DNA of 64,000 bases from Clostridia bacterium (GCA_017621155.1 JAGATP010000044.1:41882-105881); one strand, 5' to 3'; positions 49,570 through 58,940 are shown, counted from the first letter of the stretch. The notes: generated by a model from the sequence alone, not told the origin. Translations and numbers: made by a program.

Positions 49570-51771
49570 ATGAAACTGAGAAAGACCTTTTTTTCCATGG
49601 TAGCATGCATTCTTTCATTCGTCATGATCTTTGCATTGACTGCCTGCGACAACACGCCCAAAGAGCCTACGGTGGAGAGCGTCGTGCTTGACGTGACCTC
49701 GGTGACGCTCGGCCCGGGCGACACGCAGCGGCTCACGGCTACCGTAACGCTTTCCGACGGAAGCGAAGGATCGGTGGACGAGTGGGTTTCTTCGTCCGAA
49801 TCCGTCGCGACTGTAACGAGAGGCATTATCATCGCCAAATCTGCGGGCACGGCGACCGTTACCGCGAAGGCGGGTGAGAAGGAAGCGACTTGTTCGGTCA
49901 CGGTGGAAGCTATCACCGTCGAAATGAGCAAGGCCGAGCTTACGCTTGAAAAGGGGAGCGACGAGACGCTCACGGCTACCGTAAAGAAGAACGGCTCTGC
50001 AACCGGCGAGGGCGTTGAGTGGGCTTCTTCCGCGCCTGACGTCGCAACGGTAGACGAAAACGGCAAGATCTCCGCCGTCGGCGAGGGCAGCGCGACCATT
50101 ACGGCAACCCGCCGCGGGGCAAGCCAGCAGGCGACCTGCACGGTGACGGTCGTCTGGACGAAACCCGCAGGCTATCAGCCGATTAACTACTATGAGCAGA
50201 ACAAAGTTCCCACGAATACCTGGGGCTATTGGAACGATCCCGCAAACTATGTAGGCGGTACTTCCGCGATGAACGAGGCTTACTATCAGGATTCCGCCGA
50301 TTCCGAAGCGGGCAGAGCAAACTTCAAGTTTACCGTCAATTCCCGCGACGGCGGCGCGAGCAACAACGCGATCATTCAGATCATGTACCGTTCTTCCGCA
50401 GAGCAGGAAGGCGGAAAGCTTCAGGTCAACCACGATTATAAGCTCAACATGCAGCTCACTTCCTCCGTTGCAGGCAAAATCGCCGTCAACAACGTGGGAA
50501 TCGAGAACTATGAAATGATCGACATTCAGGCGGGCGTCAACAACCTCGAAGCGACCTTCCGTCACGGAGATTGGGGCGTTCTCTATCCCGAAGGCGTCTA
50601 TGATAACGTCGAGTCGGCAGTCTTCCTGCTCCTCGGTATGCTCGGCGAACCGGGACAGACGGTAACGGTATCCATCGACAACCTTCATTGGACGGATCTT
50701 GGCGAATCCGCGGAAAAGACGACGAAGCCTGAATTTGGCGGCGAGCCGATCGAGACGACCGTTCCCGATCTGAGCGGGGTAGAAGCGATCTCCTTGGGAC
50801 TTGCGTCCAACAACGAAGAGATGTACAAAGTGACGACGGAGAACGAGGGCAAATCCTACAACGTCGTGTATACCAATACGGTCGGCGAATCGTATGCAAA
50901 TCTCGTGGTCGATCTTGCGGGCACGAATGCGGCTGAACACAACACCTTTGCCGTTACGATCAAGAACAACGATGCTTCCGATATGAGAATCCGCTTTGAC
51001 ATCAACGGCAAGACGGCGCACGGCGCAAACAACGTCCTCGACATCGTTCAATCCGCCGTTGCAACCGTTGGCAATCCGAGCACGAATCTCGATTGGGGCG
51101 GCACCGACCTCAATGTACCCGCAGGCGAGACGGTAACGCTTTACCTTACCTATGACGCGGCGACCGAGAGCGGCGAACCTACCCAGCTTCTCATTTACTT
51201 CCATACGCACGTCTATCAGGACGGCGGCAACAATCACTCCGGCAACGTAACCCTCGGCGACTTCAAGTTCGCGACCGTTACCGCACCCGTTATCCCCGAG
51301 CTTCCCGAAGGGGCAACCCTGACGACGACGGGCGTCGATCTGAAGGTTGACGGAGAGAAGGCTCTTTGGGTCATCAGCGGTACTTCCGCGGGCGTCGACG
51401 GCGAAACGCTGAGTGCTTACCTCGATTGGATTCACTTCGACCTTCAACAGTGCGGCGGCGCATGGACGAACTACGACAAGCTTTCGAGAACGGTCACGAT
51501 CGGCGAGAACGGAGCTTGGTCGATTGCGTTCGACGTCACGGAGATGCCCGTTGACGGCGCGGCTTACACCGGACACTTCGGCGCGAAAGATCCCTCTGAC
51601 CCGACTTACAAGGATAACCCTTGGGTAGACGTCAAGCTCAGCGCAGAGCAGGCTCCTCACGGCAAGAGCGTTACGGTAAATGGCAAGAAGTACTCCATTT
51701 CTAACGTCGTCGGCGGTGAAGTGCAGGAAAACAACTGGGGATGCGTTTCGCTCAAAATCGAAAACGCATAA
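49570..51771 (+). CDS. surface lipoprotein with two Big_2 Ig-like domains and CBM-like beta-sandwiches, module 3
   Basis: 733 residues. The signal ends in the lipobox LTAC. Two group-2 bacterial Ig-like domains follow (about 35-115 and 118-195, each ending ATVTA/ATITA and a CTVTV-type strand). Two beta-sandwich regions come next: about 205-375 (ending VSIDNLHWTDLG, like CBM4/9-type domains) and about 400-575 (GNVTLGDFKFATV). A last unit covers about 580-733. No catalytic motif is seen, so it is probably a glycan-binding partner of the GH3 and GH16 enzymes. AGGAGG lies before the ATG. Composition is even. Confidence 0.78.
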   Translation: MKLRKTFFSMVACILSFVMIFALTACDNTPKEPTVESVVLDVTSVTLGPGDTQRLTATVTLSDGSEGSVDEWVSSSESVATVTRGIIIAKSAGTATVTAKAGEKEATCSVTVEAITVEMSKAELTLEKGSDETLTATVKKNGSATGEGVEWASSAPDVATVDENGKISAVGEGSATITATRRGASQQATCTVTVVWTKPAGYQPINYYEQNKVPTNTWGYWNDPANYVGGTSAMNEAYYQDSADSEAGRANFKFTVNSRDGGASNNAIIQIMYRSSAEQEGGKLQVNHDYKLNMQLTSSVAGKIAVNNVGIENYEMIDIQAGVNNLEATFRHGDWGVLYPEGVYDNVESAVFLLLGMLGEPGQTVTVSIDNLHWTDLGESAEKTTKPEFGGEPIETTVPDLSGVEAISLGLASNNEEMYKVTTENEGKSYNVVYTNTVGESYANLVVDLAGTNAAEHNTFAVTIKNNDASDMRIRFDINGKTAHGANNVLDIVQSAVATVGNPSTNLDWGGTDLNVPAGETVTLYLTYDAATESGEPTQLLIYFHTHVYQDGGNNHSGNVTLGDFKFATVTAPVIPELPEGATLTTTGVDLKVDGEKALWVISGTSAGVDGETLSAYLDWIHFDLQQCGGAWTNYDKLSRTVTIGENGAWSIAFDVTEMPVDGAAYTGHFGAKDPSDPTYKDNPWVDVKLSAEQAPHGKSVTVNGKKYSISNVVGGEVQENNWGCVSLKIENA

Positions 51772-51886
51772 AGGCATAATCTGCAAAACGGCGACGGTGC
51801 AATCTGCGCCGCCGCTGCTTTTCGGATTGAGAAATCCAAGAAAGGACGATCTGCTTTTCCGATAGGGGCAGACGCGAGGAGAAATT

Positions 51887-52702
51887 ATGAAATCGAGTAA
51901 ACTGTTGCCAATGATTGCATTGAGCGTGATGTTTTCTGCGTTCGCAGGTTGCGCGGAAACGCCAAAGCCTACGAGCGCTCCCACGACTCCCAAGCCGATG
52001 TTTGTTCCGCCCGAGCCTACTTTCACCCCGCACGAATCGGCGGCAGGCATTCCCGATCGTCTCACGATGGATAACGAGGTGTTGGTGGATTTTTCAAAGG
52101 GGATACCCAAAGATTTTTATTGGGCGGACGGCTATTCCAACGGCGGCGTCTTCAACTGTACCTGGCGAAAGCGCAGCGCAGCGATCGAAGACGGTGTGAT
52201 GCATATGTCCGTCGTTCGGGAGCGGAACGGCTATGCGGGCGCGGAGTACCGCACGGACAACACCTATTCCTACGGCTTTTATTCCGTTTTTATGAAGGCG
52301 GCGGACTGTTCGGGCGTCATCTCTTCCTTTTTTACCTATGCGAACCAACCGGTGTGGGATGAAATCGACATCGAGTTTCTCGGCAAAGATCCCTTGCGCA
52401 TACAGTTCAACTACTATACGGGCGGGGTAGGCAATCACGAATACGACTTCGAGCTCGGCTTCGACGCTTCGGCGGAATTTCATGAATACGCCTTCGATTG
52501 GCAGCCCGATTCCATCGTCTGGTACGTGGACGGCAAGGCGGTGTACCGTGCGACAGAGTCGATTCCCTCCCACCCCATGCAGCTGATGATGAACGTATGG
52601 AACTGTAAGGGAGCGGATGCCTGGAGCGGTGCGCTCGATCCCGATTCCCTTCCCGCAACCGCAGAGTATAAGTGGTTTGCCTATTCTCCGAATTTACAGT
52701 AA
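51887..52702 (+). CDS. GH16 licheninase (1,3-1,4-beta-glucanase), lipoprotein
   Basis: 271 residues. The catalytic motif is E159-I-D-I-E163 in WDEIDIEFLGKD, with E159 as nucleophile and E163 as acid/base. The surrounding sequence (IQFNYYTGG, HEYAFDWQPDSIVWYVDGKAVY, MMNVWNC) is nearly the same as in Bacillus licheninases. The N-terminus has a lipobox-like FAGC, then a proline/threonine linker (TPKPTSAPTTPKP), so the enzyme is likely tethered outside. It cuts mixed-linkage beta-glucan (cereal) into oligomers that the GH3 could trim. Third gene of the module 3 operon, followed by a terminator. Confidence 0.93.
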   Translation: MKSSKLLPMIALSVMFSAFAGCAETPKPTSAPTTPKPMFVPPEPTFTPHESAAGIPDRLTMDNEVLVDFSKGIPKDFYWADGYSNGGVFNCTWRKRSAAIEDGVMHMSVVRERNGYAGAEYRTDNTYSYGFYSVFMKAADCSGVISSFFTYANQPVWDEIDIEFLGKDPLRIQFNYYTGGVGNHEYDFELGFDASAEFHEYAFDWQPDSIVWYVDGKAVYRATESIPSHPMQLMMNVWNCKGADAWSGALDPDSLPATAEYKWFAYSPNLQ

Positions 52703-52707
52703 ACAAG

Positions 52708-52740
52708 TCGCCGTATCGTTACGATACGGCGATATTTTTT
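52708..52740 (+). terminator. intrinsic terminator after GH16
   Basis: TCGCCGTATCG pairs with CGATACGGCGA around a 3-base loop, then ATATTTTTT. Confidence 0.85.
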
Positions 52741-52753
52741 CAAAGGAGATCGC

Positions 52754-53572
52754 TTATAGAGCGTCTTTCGGGCAATTTTTGACGCATTCGAAGCACAGAA
52801 TGCACTCTGTGCCGTTCTTTCTCTTTCTTGAATTGTCGGTTACGTCTACGTCCATCGGGCACACCCGCTTGCACTTGCCGCAGGAGATACATTTCGTCTT
52901 GTCGCATTTGATTCGGAACAGGGCAAAATAGCTCATCGGCTTTAAGAATACGGTAATCGGGCAAATGTATTTGCAGAACGCTCGGTTATCCTTGAACAGG
53001 AAAGCGAGTCCGATTCCCACGGCATAATAGAGCAGGTTTCCGATCAGAAACGCCCAGAACATGATTTTTTCCATGTTGCCCACGTGCGCCAAAAAGAGGG
53101 TGGCGACGAAGATGAGGGAAGCCGCAAAGGTGAGGTATCGAATCCAACCCAATTTCTTGCGCGGCTGTTTCGGCGTCTTGTAAGGGAGGAAGTCGAGCAC
53201 CATAGCCGTCCAACAGGCATAGCCGCACCATCCTCTCCCGAAAATCAGCGGGCCGAAGAGCTTCGCAACTGCATAATGAATGGTCGCCGCCTCAAAGACG
53301 CCGGTAAACAAATAGTACCAAAATCCTTCGATCTGCATATTTTCATTGCAGATGAGCCCCAGATAGACCAACATGTACAATCCGACCAAAAGCTGCGTTA
53401 CGCGGCGGGCGTGTCGATATTGCTTGATGTACAGGAAGATGCCGAGTGCGAGGGCACAGCCGATATAGCTGAAATTAAACAGATAAAACAGGTTGTCCTT
53501 CGTCAGCCAAAGGGTAATGGCAATCGCCTCGAAAATGATCAGCATGATGGCGGGGATCAGGTATTTCTTCAT
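52754..53572 (-). CDS. NapH-like 4Fe-4S membrane protein
   Basis: 272 residues: about five membrane helices plus a ferredoxin-like tail. Cysteine motifs in the membrane part are GRGWCGYACW and CKYICP, and two 4Fe-4S clusters follow (CISCGKCKRVCP, CILCFECVKNCP). This is the NapH/CcoG-type polyferredoxin layout, which passes electrons across or into the membrane. No partner oxidoreductase is near, so the donor and acceptor are unknown. It is convergent with the GH16 gene and has no clear connection with it. The ATG lies at 53572, behind GGGAGC. Confidence 0.9.
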   Translation of the reverse strand: MKKYLIPAIMLIIFEAIAITLWLTKDNLFYLFNFSYIGCALALGIFLYIKQYRHARRVTQLLVGLYMLVYLGLICNENMQIEGFWYYLFTGVFEAATIHYAVAKLFGPLIFGRGWCGYACWTAMVLDFLPYKTPKQPRKKLGWIRYLTFAASLIFVATLFLAHVGNMEKIMFWAFLIGNLLYYAVGIGLAFLFKDNRAFCKYICPITVFLKPMSYFALFRIKCDKTKCISCGKCKRVCPMDVDVTDNSRKRKNGTECILCFECVKNCPKDAL

Positions 53573-53847
53573 TTATGTAGCTCCCGAAAACGAAAATAAG
53601 TCGCCTTTTCGAAAGGGAGAGTAAGATCAATCCCTCTTTCGAATTTCGACGCTTAAAGTATAACAAACGAAAGCCGATTTGTCAAGAGGGCTTTTTCATT
53701 TCGTTCGGGCATAATGTTCGGTCGAAGAAAGAACACAGACTGCATTGTCTTTGGGCGTCAGTTTGCGTTGGATTTTTCTTAGTTCAGGAAAAACGCATTG
53801 CTTTTTCTCTTAAGATTTGGTATGATAAAAAGAAAAAGGGGAAGGTT

Positions 53848-55308
53848 ATGAGCCAAGTTTACAATCCTTATTTGCCCGACGGAGAGTACATTCCCGACGG
53901 AGAGCCGCACGTGTTCGGCGACAGAGTTTACCTTTACGGTAGTCACGACAAGTTCAATTCCATGCGCTATTGTCCGGGGGATTACGTCGTTTGGTCTGCC
54001 CCCGTTTCCGATTTGTCAAATTGGACGAATCGCGGCGTCTCCTATCCCCGAAGGGGCGTCGGCAATCGCATGGGCATTCACTGTTTGTGGGCGCCCGATT
54101 GCGCCAAGGGGGAAGACGGACGCTATTATCTTTACTATTGCTTTGATTTCAAGAACAAAATCCACGTAGCGCGGAGCGAGTTCCCGGACGGACCGTTTTC
54201 CTATTACGGCTTCGTTCACTATCCCGACGGCACGCCCTACGGAACAGGGAAAAAGGACATCATGTGCTTCGATCCCGCCGTGCTCGTTGACGACGACGGG
54301 GAAATTTACCTCTATTCGGGCTATTCCGCCAACGAAAACTTGCGCAAAATGTTAAATTGCAAGGGAATCAAAAACGTCGACGGGACGGGGAATCAAGTTC
54401 TTCGGCTCGAAAAGGACATGCTGACGGTGAAGGGAGAGCCGAAAATGCTCATTCCCGGCTACAAGAACAGCGCGGGAACGGGGTTTGAAGGGCACGAAAT
54501 GTACGAGGCGTCTTCCATACGGAAAATCGGCGGGCGGTATTACTTCATCTATTCTTCGCGGCTCAGCCACGAGCTCGCCTATGCCGTGAGCGATCGCCCG
54601 GACGAAGGCTTCCGCTTCGGGGGTGCGATCATTTCCAACGGAGACATCGGCCTTTCGGGCAGAACGGAAAAGGACGCCGTCAACTATTGGGGCAACGTTC
54701 ACGGCTCGATCGAAAAGATCGGGGAACGCTATTACGTCTTTTACCACCGTCAGACGAATCAGACGGAGCAGTCCCGTCAGGGCTGTGCCGAGCCGATTGA
54801 GATTACAGAGGACGGAAGCATTGCGCAGGTGGAAATGACCAGCCAGGGTCTGACGGGGCGACCTTTGAAGGGGGAAGGCAGGTATCCCGCCTACATCGCC
54901 TGCAATTTGCAGAGCAAAGAGGGGGCGCTCAAATGCGCTTACGGGCCGTTCAGCAAGCATAAATACAAAATGCACCCCTGCATTTCCGAATACGAGAGGG
55001 GAAAGCAGTGCGTCAAGGGCATGCGCGACGGGGCGATGGTTGGATTTTGCTACTTTGACGCCCTCGGAAGGACGGAGGTGTCCGTCCGCGTTCGCGGCAG
55101 CGCGGGGGAATTTATCGTCCGGGCGGACAGGGATGGGACTCCCTTGGGAACGATTGCTCTTTCCAAGTCGAAGGCGTGGCAAGACTTTTTCGCCGTGATC
55201 CCTTTGCCTGTGGGGAAAATTTCCCTCTATTTTACGTACCTCGGAAAGGGAAAGGTCGATTTTCTGTCCTTTTCTTTGACGAAACAAAGCGAGGGAGCGG
55301 AAAGATAA
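53848..55308 (+). CDS. GH43-family beta-xylosidase/arabinofuranosidase
   Basis: 486 residues with no signal peptide, so cytoplasmic. The five-bladed propeller has NPYLPDGEYIPDGEPHVFG at the N-terminus with a likely catalytic Asp, CFDPAVLVDDDGEIYLYSG for the pKa-modulating Asp, and EGHEMYEASSIRKIGGRYYF with the acid Glu near residue 220. The last 130 residues form a CBM6-like beta-sandwich. The substrate is probably xylan- or arabinan-derived oligosaccharides, not proven. GGGGAAGG precedes the ATG. The 53573-53847 gap carries a weak AT-rich promoter region and nothing else I can name. Confidence 0.88.
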   Translation: MSQVYNPYLPDGEYIPDGEPHVFGDRVYLYGSHDKFNSMRYCPGDYVVWSAPVSDLSNWTNRGVSYPRRGVGNRMGIHCLWAPDCAKGEDGRYYLYYCFDFKNKIHVARSEFPDGPFSYYGFVHYPDGTPYGTGKKDIMCFDPAVLVDDDGEIYLYSGYSANENLRKMLNCKGIKNVDGTGNQVLRLEKDMLTVKGEPKMLIPGYKNSAGTGFEGHEMYEASSIRKIGGRYYFIYSSRLSHELAYAVSDRPDEGFRFGGAIISNGDIGLSGRTEKDAVNYWGNVHGSIEKIGERYYVFYHRQTNQTEQSRQGCAEPIEITEDGSIAQVEMTSQGLTGRPLKGEGRYPAYIACNLQSKEGALKCAYGPFSKHKYKMHPCISEYERGKQCVKGMRDGAMVGFCYFDALGRTEVSVRVRGSAGEFIVRADRDGTPLGTIALSKSKAWQDFFAVIPLPVGKISLYFTYLGKGKVDFLSFSLTKQSEGAER

Positions 55309-55492
55309 AAGCATAAAAGTGTTTGAATTTCGAAAAGTGGGGGATTTTGCTTTACAAATCCCCCGAATTATTGTATCATAAATGCAGGACAGAGCATAAG
55401 TGCATTCGCATCGAAGCGGCTTTTCATCGGCGCGAGCGGGAAAAATCGTCTGCAACGCGCAAAGGCTTCTGTTCCGATTTACAGAGGAAGAT

Positions 55493-56530
55493 ATGGTAAG
55501 GGCTGTTTTGAAGCAGGACAGGAATGATGCGGTCAGCCTCCTGCGTTTTTTTGCGATGTGCTTTATCGTTGCGTGCCACATTTTGCGCTATTATAACCAT
55601 TGGCTCGCCTGGTGGTTCAACGTAGGCGTACAGATTTTTCTGTTTTTGTCCGGTTTTTTGTATGCGGGGCGGGAGATTCCCGATCGATTTGCCTTTTGGG
55701 GCAAGAATTTCGTCAAAATATTGGTGGATTACTACCTCTTTCTGTTCCTCTCGTTTCCGTTTTTCATGGTGTTTGCCGAAGGGGAGCTCCCCCTTTCGGG
55801 AATTGTCGATATTTTCACCTTTTCCGGACTTACGGTGGGGTATGGACATCTTTGGTTTGTCCCGTACATTCTCTTGTGCTATTTGCTGACGCCCCTTCTG
55901 CACGACGCCTTTGCGCGCGGAACGCGAATGTGGGTCACGGTGGTTCTCCTCTGTGCTCTGATGGGATTTGCCGCGCGGTTCTTTTTTTCCGATTGGAATC
56001 CTGCCTGGCTGAATTGTTATCTGATCGGCTTTTCCGCAAAGAAATTGCAGCAAAGCGGGCGTTCGTCGCTGAAATTGACCCTCGTCCTGTTGCCGTTCGC
56101 GGGAATTACCAACGCCTTGCGCATTTATATGGACGTTACCTATTTTTACGCGTTTGAAAGCGAAACGGTCGAATTTTTTTATTGGATTCTCTATGACTAT
56201 TCCCACGTCTTTTTAGGGGCATTTCTCTGCATGCTCGTGCTGACCGCCTTGCAAGACGTCTCCTTTGCGCCTCCCTTGCGTCGATTCCTCGAGTTTGCCA
56301 ATCGGTATTCTTACGACGTGTATCTTTGCCATTACGGAATCATGTTGGGCCCGCTTACCCTTTTGGGACTGACCGATCGGGTATGGCTGAATATCCTCAT
56401 CGTCGTTCTGCTCACATGTGTTTTTGCCGTCGTGCTTCATTCCCTTTCCAAGCTTGTGAAGCGCGGACTTTACGGTCTACGGAAGGGAAGAAAAGAGAGC
56501 GCTCAAGGAGCGACGGAGTCGTCTCTGTGA
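55493..56530 (+). CDS. membrane acyltransferase (acyltransferase_3 family)
   Basis: 345 residues with about ten membrane helices. The family start (NDAVSLLRFFAMCFIVACHILRYY, with the catalytic-type histidine) and FLSGFLYAGRE, LWFVPYILLCYLLTPLL and FANRYSYDVYLCHYGIML are typical of acyltransferases that modify surface polysaccharides with O-acetyl or other acyl groups. The ATG at 55493 follows AGAGGAAG; upstream frame extensions lack a site. It stands alone between GH43 and a terminator. The glycan it modifies is unknown. Confidence 0.85.
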   Translation: MVRAVLKQDRNDAVSLLRFFAMCFIVACHILRYYNHWLAWWFNVGVQIFLFLSGFLYAGREIPDRFAFWGKNFVKILVDYYLFLFLSFPFFMVFAEGELPLSGIVDIFTFSGLTVGYGHLWFVPYILLCYLLTPLLHDAFARGTRMWVTVVLLCALMGFAARFFFSDWNPAWLNCYLIGFSAKKLQQSGRSSLKLTLVLLPFAGITNALRIYMDVTYFYAFESETVEFFYWILYDYSHVFLGAFLCMLVLTALQDVSFAPPLRRFLEFANRYSYDVYLCHYGIMLGPLTLLGLTDRVWLNILIVVLLTCVFAVVLHSLSKLVKRGLYGLRKGRKESAQGATESSL

Positions 56531-56549
56531 GTTTTTACGAATTCGTTTT

Positions 56550-56587
56550 CCAAAGGTCGGGAGTGCTCTTGACCTTTGGATTTTTTT
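56550..56587 (+). terminator. intrinsic terminator after the acyltransferase
   Basis: CCAAAGGTC (56550-56558) pairs with GACCTTTGG (56571-56579), followed by a seven-base T run. Confidence 0.85.
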
Positions 56588-56624
56588 AAGCTTCCCGTTT
56601 TTGGTGCTTTCAGTGCGGTTTTTC

Positions 56625-56653
56625 TTGACCGCATTTCAGAATTGTGGTAAAAT
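56625..56653 (+). promoter_or_regulatory. upstream promoter of the amino-sugar block
   Basis: TTGACC (56625-56630) and TAAAAT (56648-56653), 17-bp spacing. It would give a leader of about 215 nt before the first gene. The leader has an unused AAGGAGAGGAG at 56711 and no start codon, and no fold I recognise. Confidence 0.55.
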
Positions 56654-56807
56654 CATGATAACATTTTGATTATATTTTCATAGAATATTGTAGAGCTTCT
56701 GTTTGCGGGAAGGAGAGGAGAAATCGGATTCTTCAAAATTCCCCCAAAAAAGACAGGATTTTACAATCTTTTTCGGCATTTTCGAAGGGTGCTCCTTTCA
56801 CATTCTC

Positions 56808-56836
56808 TTGAATCTCATTTGATTTTGTGATAAAAT
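56808..56836 (+). promoter_or_regulatory. downstream promoter of the amino-sugar block
   Basis: TTGAAT (56808-56813) and TAAAAT (56831-56836), 17-bp spacing, 40 bp before the first gene. Together with the upstream promoter it gives tandem promoters. Confidence 0.65.
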
Positions 56837-56875
56837 AAAAGGGTACGTTGAGCGTCAGAAGGAAAGAGAAAATTT

Positions 56876-57541
56876 ATGATTCCGAAGATTATAGATTTGT
56901 TTGATTTGTCTCATACGATGGCAGCACCTTACCTGTCAAAATTTACCTACCCGTGGGAGGCATTGAAGGGCATCGGGGCGATGATCGTTGCGCTCGGAAC
57001 TTCCCTCGATAAGGGAGAATATGAAGAGGTTTCTCCGCAGGTCTGGGTGCACAAGAGCGCAAAGGTTGCACCTTCCGCCTATCTCGGTGCGCCCTGCATC
57101 ATCGGGGCAAACACCGAAGTGCGCCATTGTGCATTTGTGCGCGGAAACGCCCTCGTGGGAGAGGGATGCGTGGTCGGCAATTCGGTCGAACTCAAAAACG
57201 TCATCTTGTTCGACGGCGTGCAGACGCCGCACTATAACTACGTCGGAGACAGCATCCTGGGCTATAAGTCCCATATGGGCGCGGGGTCGGTTACTTCCAA
57301 CGTCAAGAGCGACAAGACGCTCGTCGTCGTCAAGGACGGGGAGACGAAACGGGAGACGGGTCTCAAAAAATTCGGCGCGATGCTCGGCGATTTCGTCGAA
57401 GTGGGGTGCAACAGCGTTTTGAATCCGGGAACTGTCATCGGCAGAAACACCAATCTCTATCCGCTTTCCTGTGTGCGGGGCGTCGTTCCCGCGGACAGCA
57501 TTTTCAAGAGCGGCGAAAACATCGTTGCAAAGAAGCAATAG
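56876..57541 (+). CDS. left-handed beta-helix protein, GlmU-acetyltransferase-like
   Basis: 221 residues. An N-terminal helical lead (WEALKGIGAMIVAL) is followed by hexapeptide repeats (VWVHKSAKVAPSAYLGAPCIIGANTEV, CVVGNSVELKNVILFDG, FVEVGCNSVLNPGTVIG). The segment HYNYVGDSILGYKSHMGAGSVTSNVK is the acetyl-CoA/acceptor part seen in GlmU and sugar-nucleotide proteins. The uridylyltransferase domain of GlmU is absent. It sits before glmM and glmS, so it probably belongs to UDP-N-acetylglucosamine synthesis, but a stand-alone activity cannot be fixed from the sequence. Tandem promoters lie upstream. Confidence 0.8.
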   Translation: MIPKIIDLFDLSHTMAAPYLSKFTYPWEALKGIGAMIVALGTSLDKGEYEEVSPQVWVHKSAKVAPSAYLGAPCIIGANTEVRHCAFVRGNALVGEGCVVGNSVELKNVILFDGVQTPHYNYVGDSILGYKSHMGAGSVTSNVKSDKTLVVVKDGETKRETGLKKFGAMLGDFVEVGCNSVLNPGTVIGRNTNLYPLSCVRGVVPADSIFKSGENIVAKKQ

Positions 57542-57554
57542 GAGAACGAAAAGC

Positions 57555-58940
57555 ATGGGCAGATATTTCGGAACGGACGGTTTCCGCGGCGAAGCGAACA
57601 AGACGCTCACGGCGGATCACGCCTACAAGGTAGGCAGATTTTTGGGATATTACTACGGGGAGCTCAAGCGCCGAAAGGGGGACGAAACGCCCGCGAAAAT
57701 CGTCATCGGCAAGGATACCAGGCGTTCGAGCTATATGTTTGAATACACCTTGGTGGCGGGACTCACCGCTTCGGGTGCAGATGCCTATCTCCTGCATGTG
57801 ACGACGACCCCTTCCGTCTCGTACATTACGCGGGTGGACGGCTTCGATTGCGGCATCATGATTTCCGCCAGCCACAACCCCTTTTACGACAACGGAATCA
57901 AGCTCATCAACGCTCAGGGCGAAAAGATGGAGGAAGAGACTATCTCCCTCGTTGAGGATTACATCGACGGAAAGGTCACGCTCTTTGGGAAGGAGCTTTC
58001 CGAAGTTCCCTATGCCCTGCGCGAACACATCGGCAAGACGGTGGACTACGCTTCGGGCAGAAATCGGTACATCGCCTACCTCATTTCCCTCGGAATGTAT
58101 TCCTTTAAGGGCATAAAGGTGGGGCTCGATTGCGCCAACGGTTCGGCCTGGAACATCGCAAAGTGCGTGTTCGAGGCGTTGGGCGCAAAGGTCACGGTCA
58201 TCAACGCCGAGCCGGACGGCTTGAACGTCAACAAAGACGCGGGCTCGACCCACATCGACGGGCTGTGTCGGCTCGTCAGGGAAAAGGGCCTGGACGTCGG
58301 CTTTGCCTATGACGGGGACGCGGACAGATGCCTTTGCGTGGACGAAAACGGAAACGTCGTCACGGGCGATCATATTCTCTATATTTACGGAAAATACATG
58401 AAGGAGCGTGGAAAACTCGTGCCCAACACCGTGGTGACGACGGTCATGAGCAACTTCGGACTCTATAAGGCGTTTGACGAAATCGGCGTCGATTATGCCA
58501 AAACGGCAGTCGGCGACAAGTACGTCTACGAATACATGCAGAAAAACGGGTGCAGGCTGGGCGGATAGCAGTCCGGACACGTCATTTTTTCCAAATACGC
58601 GACGACGGGAGACGGCATCCTGACGAGTTTGAAAATCATGGAAGTCATCATGGCGCGTAAGACGACGCTTTCCAAGCTCGCCGAGCCCGTGCACATTTAC
58701 CCGCAGGTTCTGATCAACGTGAGAGTGAAGGATAAAAGGGCGGCACAGAGCGATAAGGACGTCATATGCGCGGTAAAGGAAGCGGAAGATCGGCTCGGTG
58801 AGAGCGGCAGGATTCTCGTCCGGGAATCGGGTACGGAACCCCTCGTCAGAGTGATGGTGGAGGCGCAGTCCGAAGAGGTGTGCAAAAAGCTCGCTTCTTC
58901 CGTTGTCGACGTGATTAAGAGCAAGGGGCATACCGTATAG
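57555..58940 (+). pseudogene. glmM: phosphoglucosamine mutase with an in-frame amber codon
   Basis: Converts glucosamine-6-phosphate to glucosamine-1-phosphate for cell-wall precursors. The 461-codon frame is otherwise intact: start GRYFGTDGFRGEANKTL, active-site Ser106 in SASHNP, metal site DGDADR, sugar-binding loop and C-terminal RESGTEPLVRVMVEA. A TAG at 58566-58568 (codon 338) interrupts it where GGEQSGH is expected, so the protein would end at GG. Translation resumes in frame with QSGHVIFSKYATTGDG to 58940. One base change (GAG to TAG) explains it. This may be a real mutation, an assembly error, or read-through. Confidence 0.85.

Noticed and set aside
49615..52110. Long minus-strand open frame opposite the Ig/CBM lipoprotein and GH16
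   Set aside because: It crosses two well-supported plus-strand genes, has no recognisable domain, and follows from their codon bias.
58566..58568. Genome-wide recoding of TAG as an explanation for glmM
   Set aside because: TAG ends several well-supported genes in the window (for example yqzL at 35355, kinase 1 at 18041, the flavodoxin gene at 42225).
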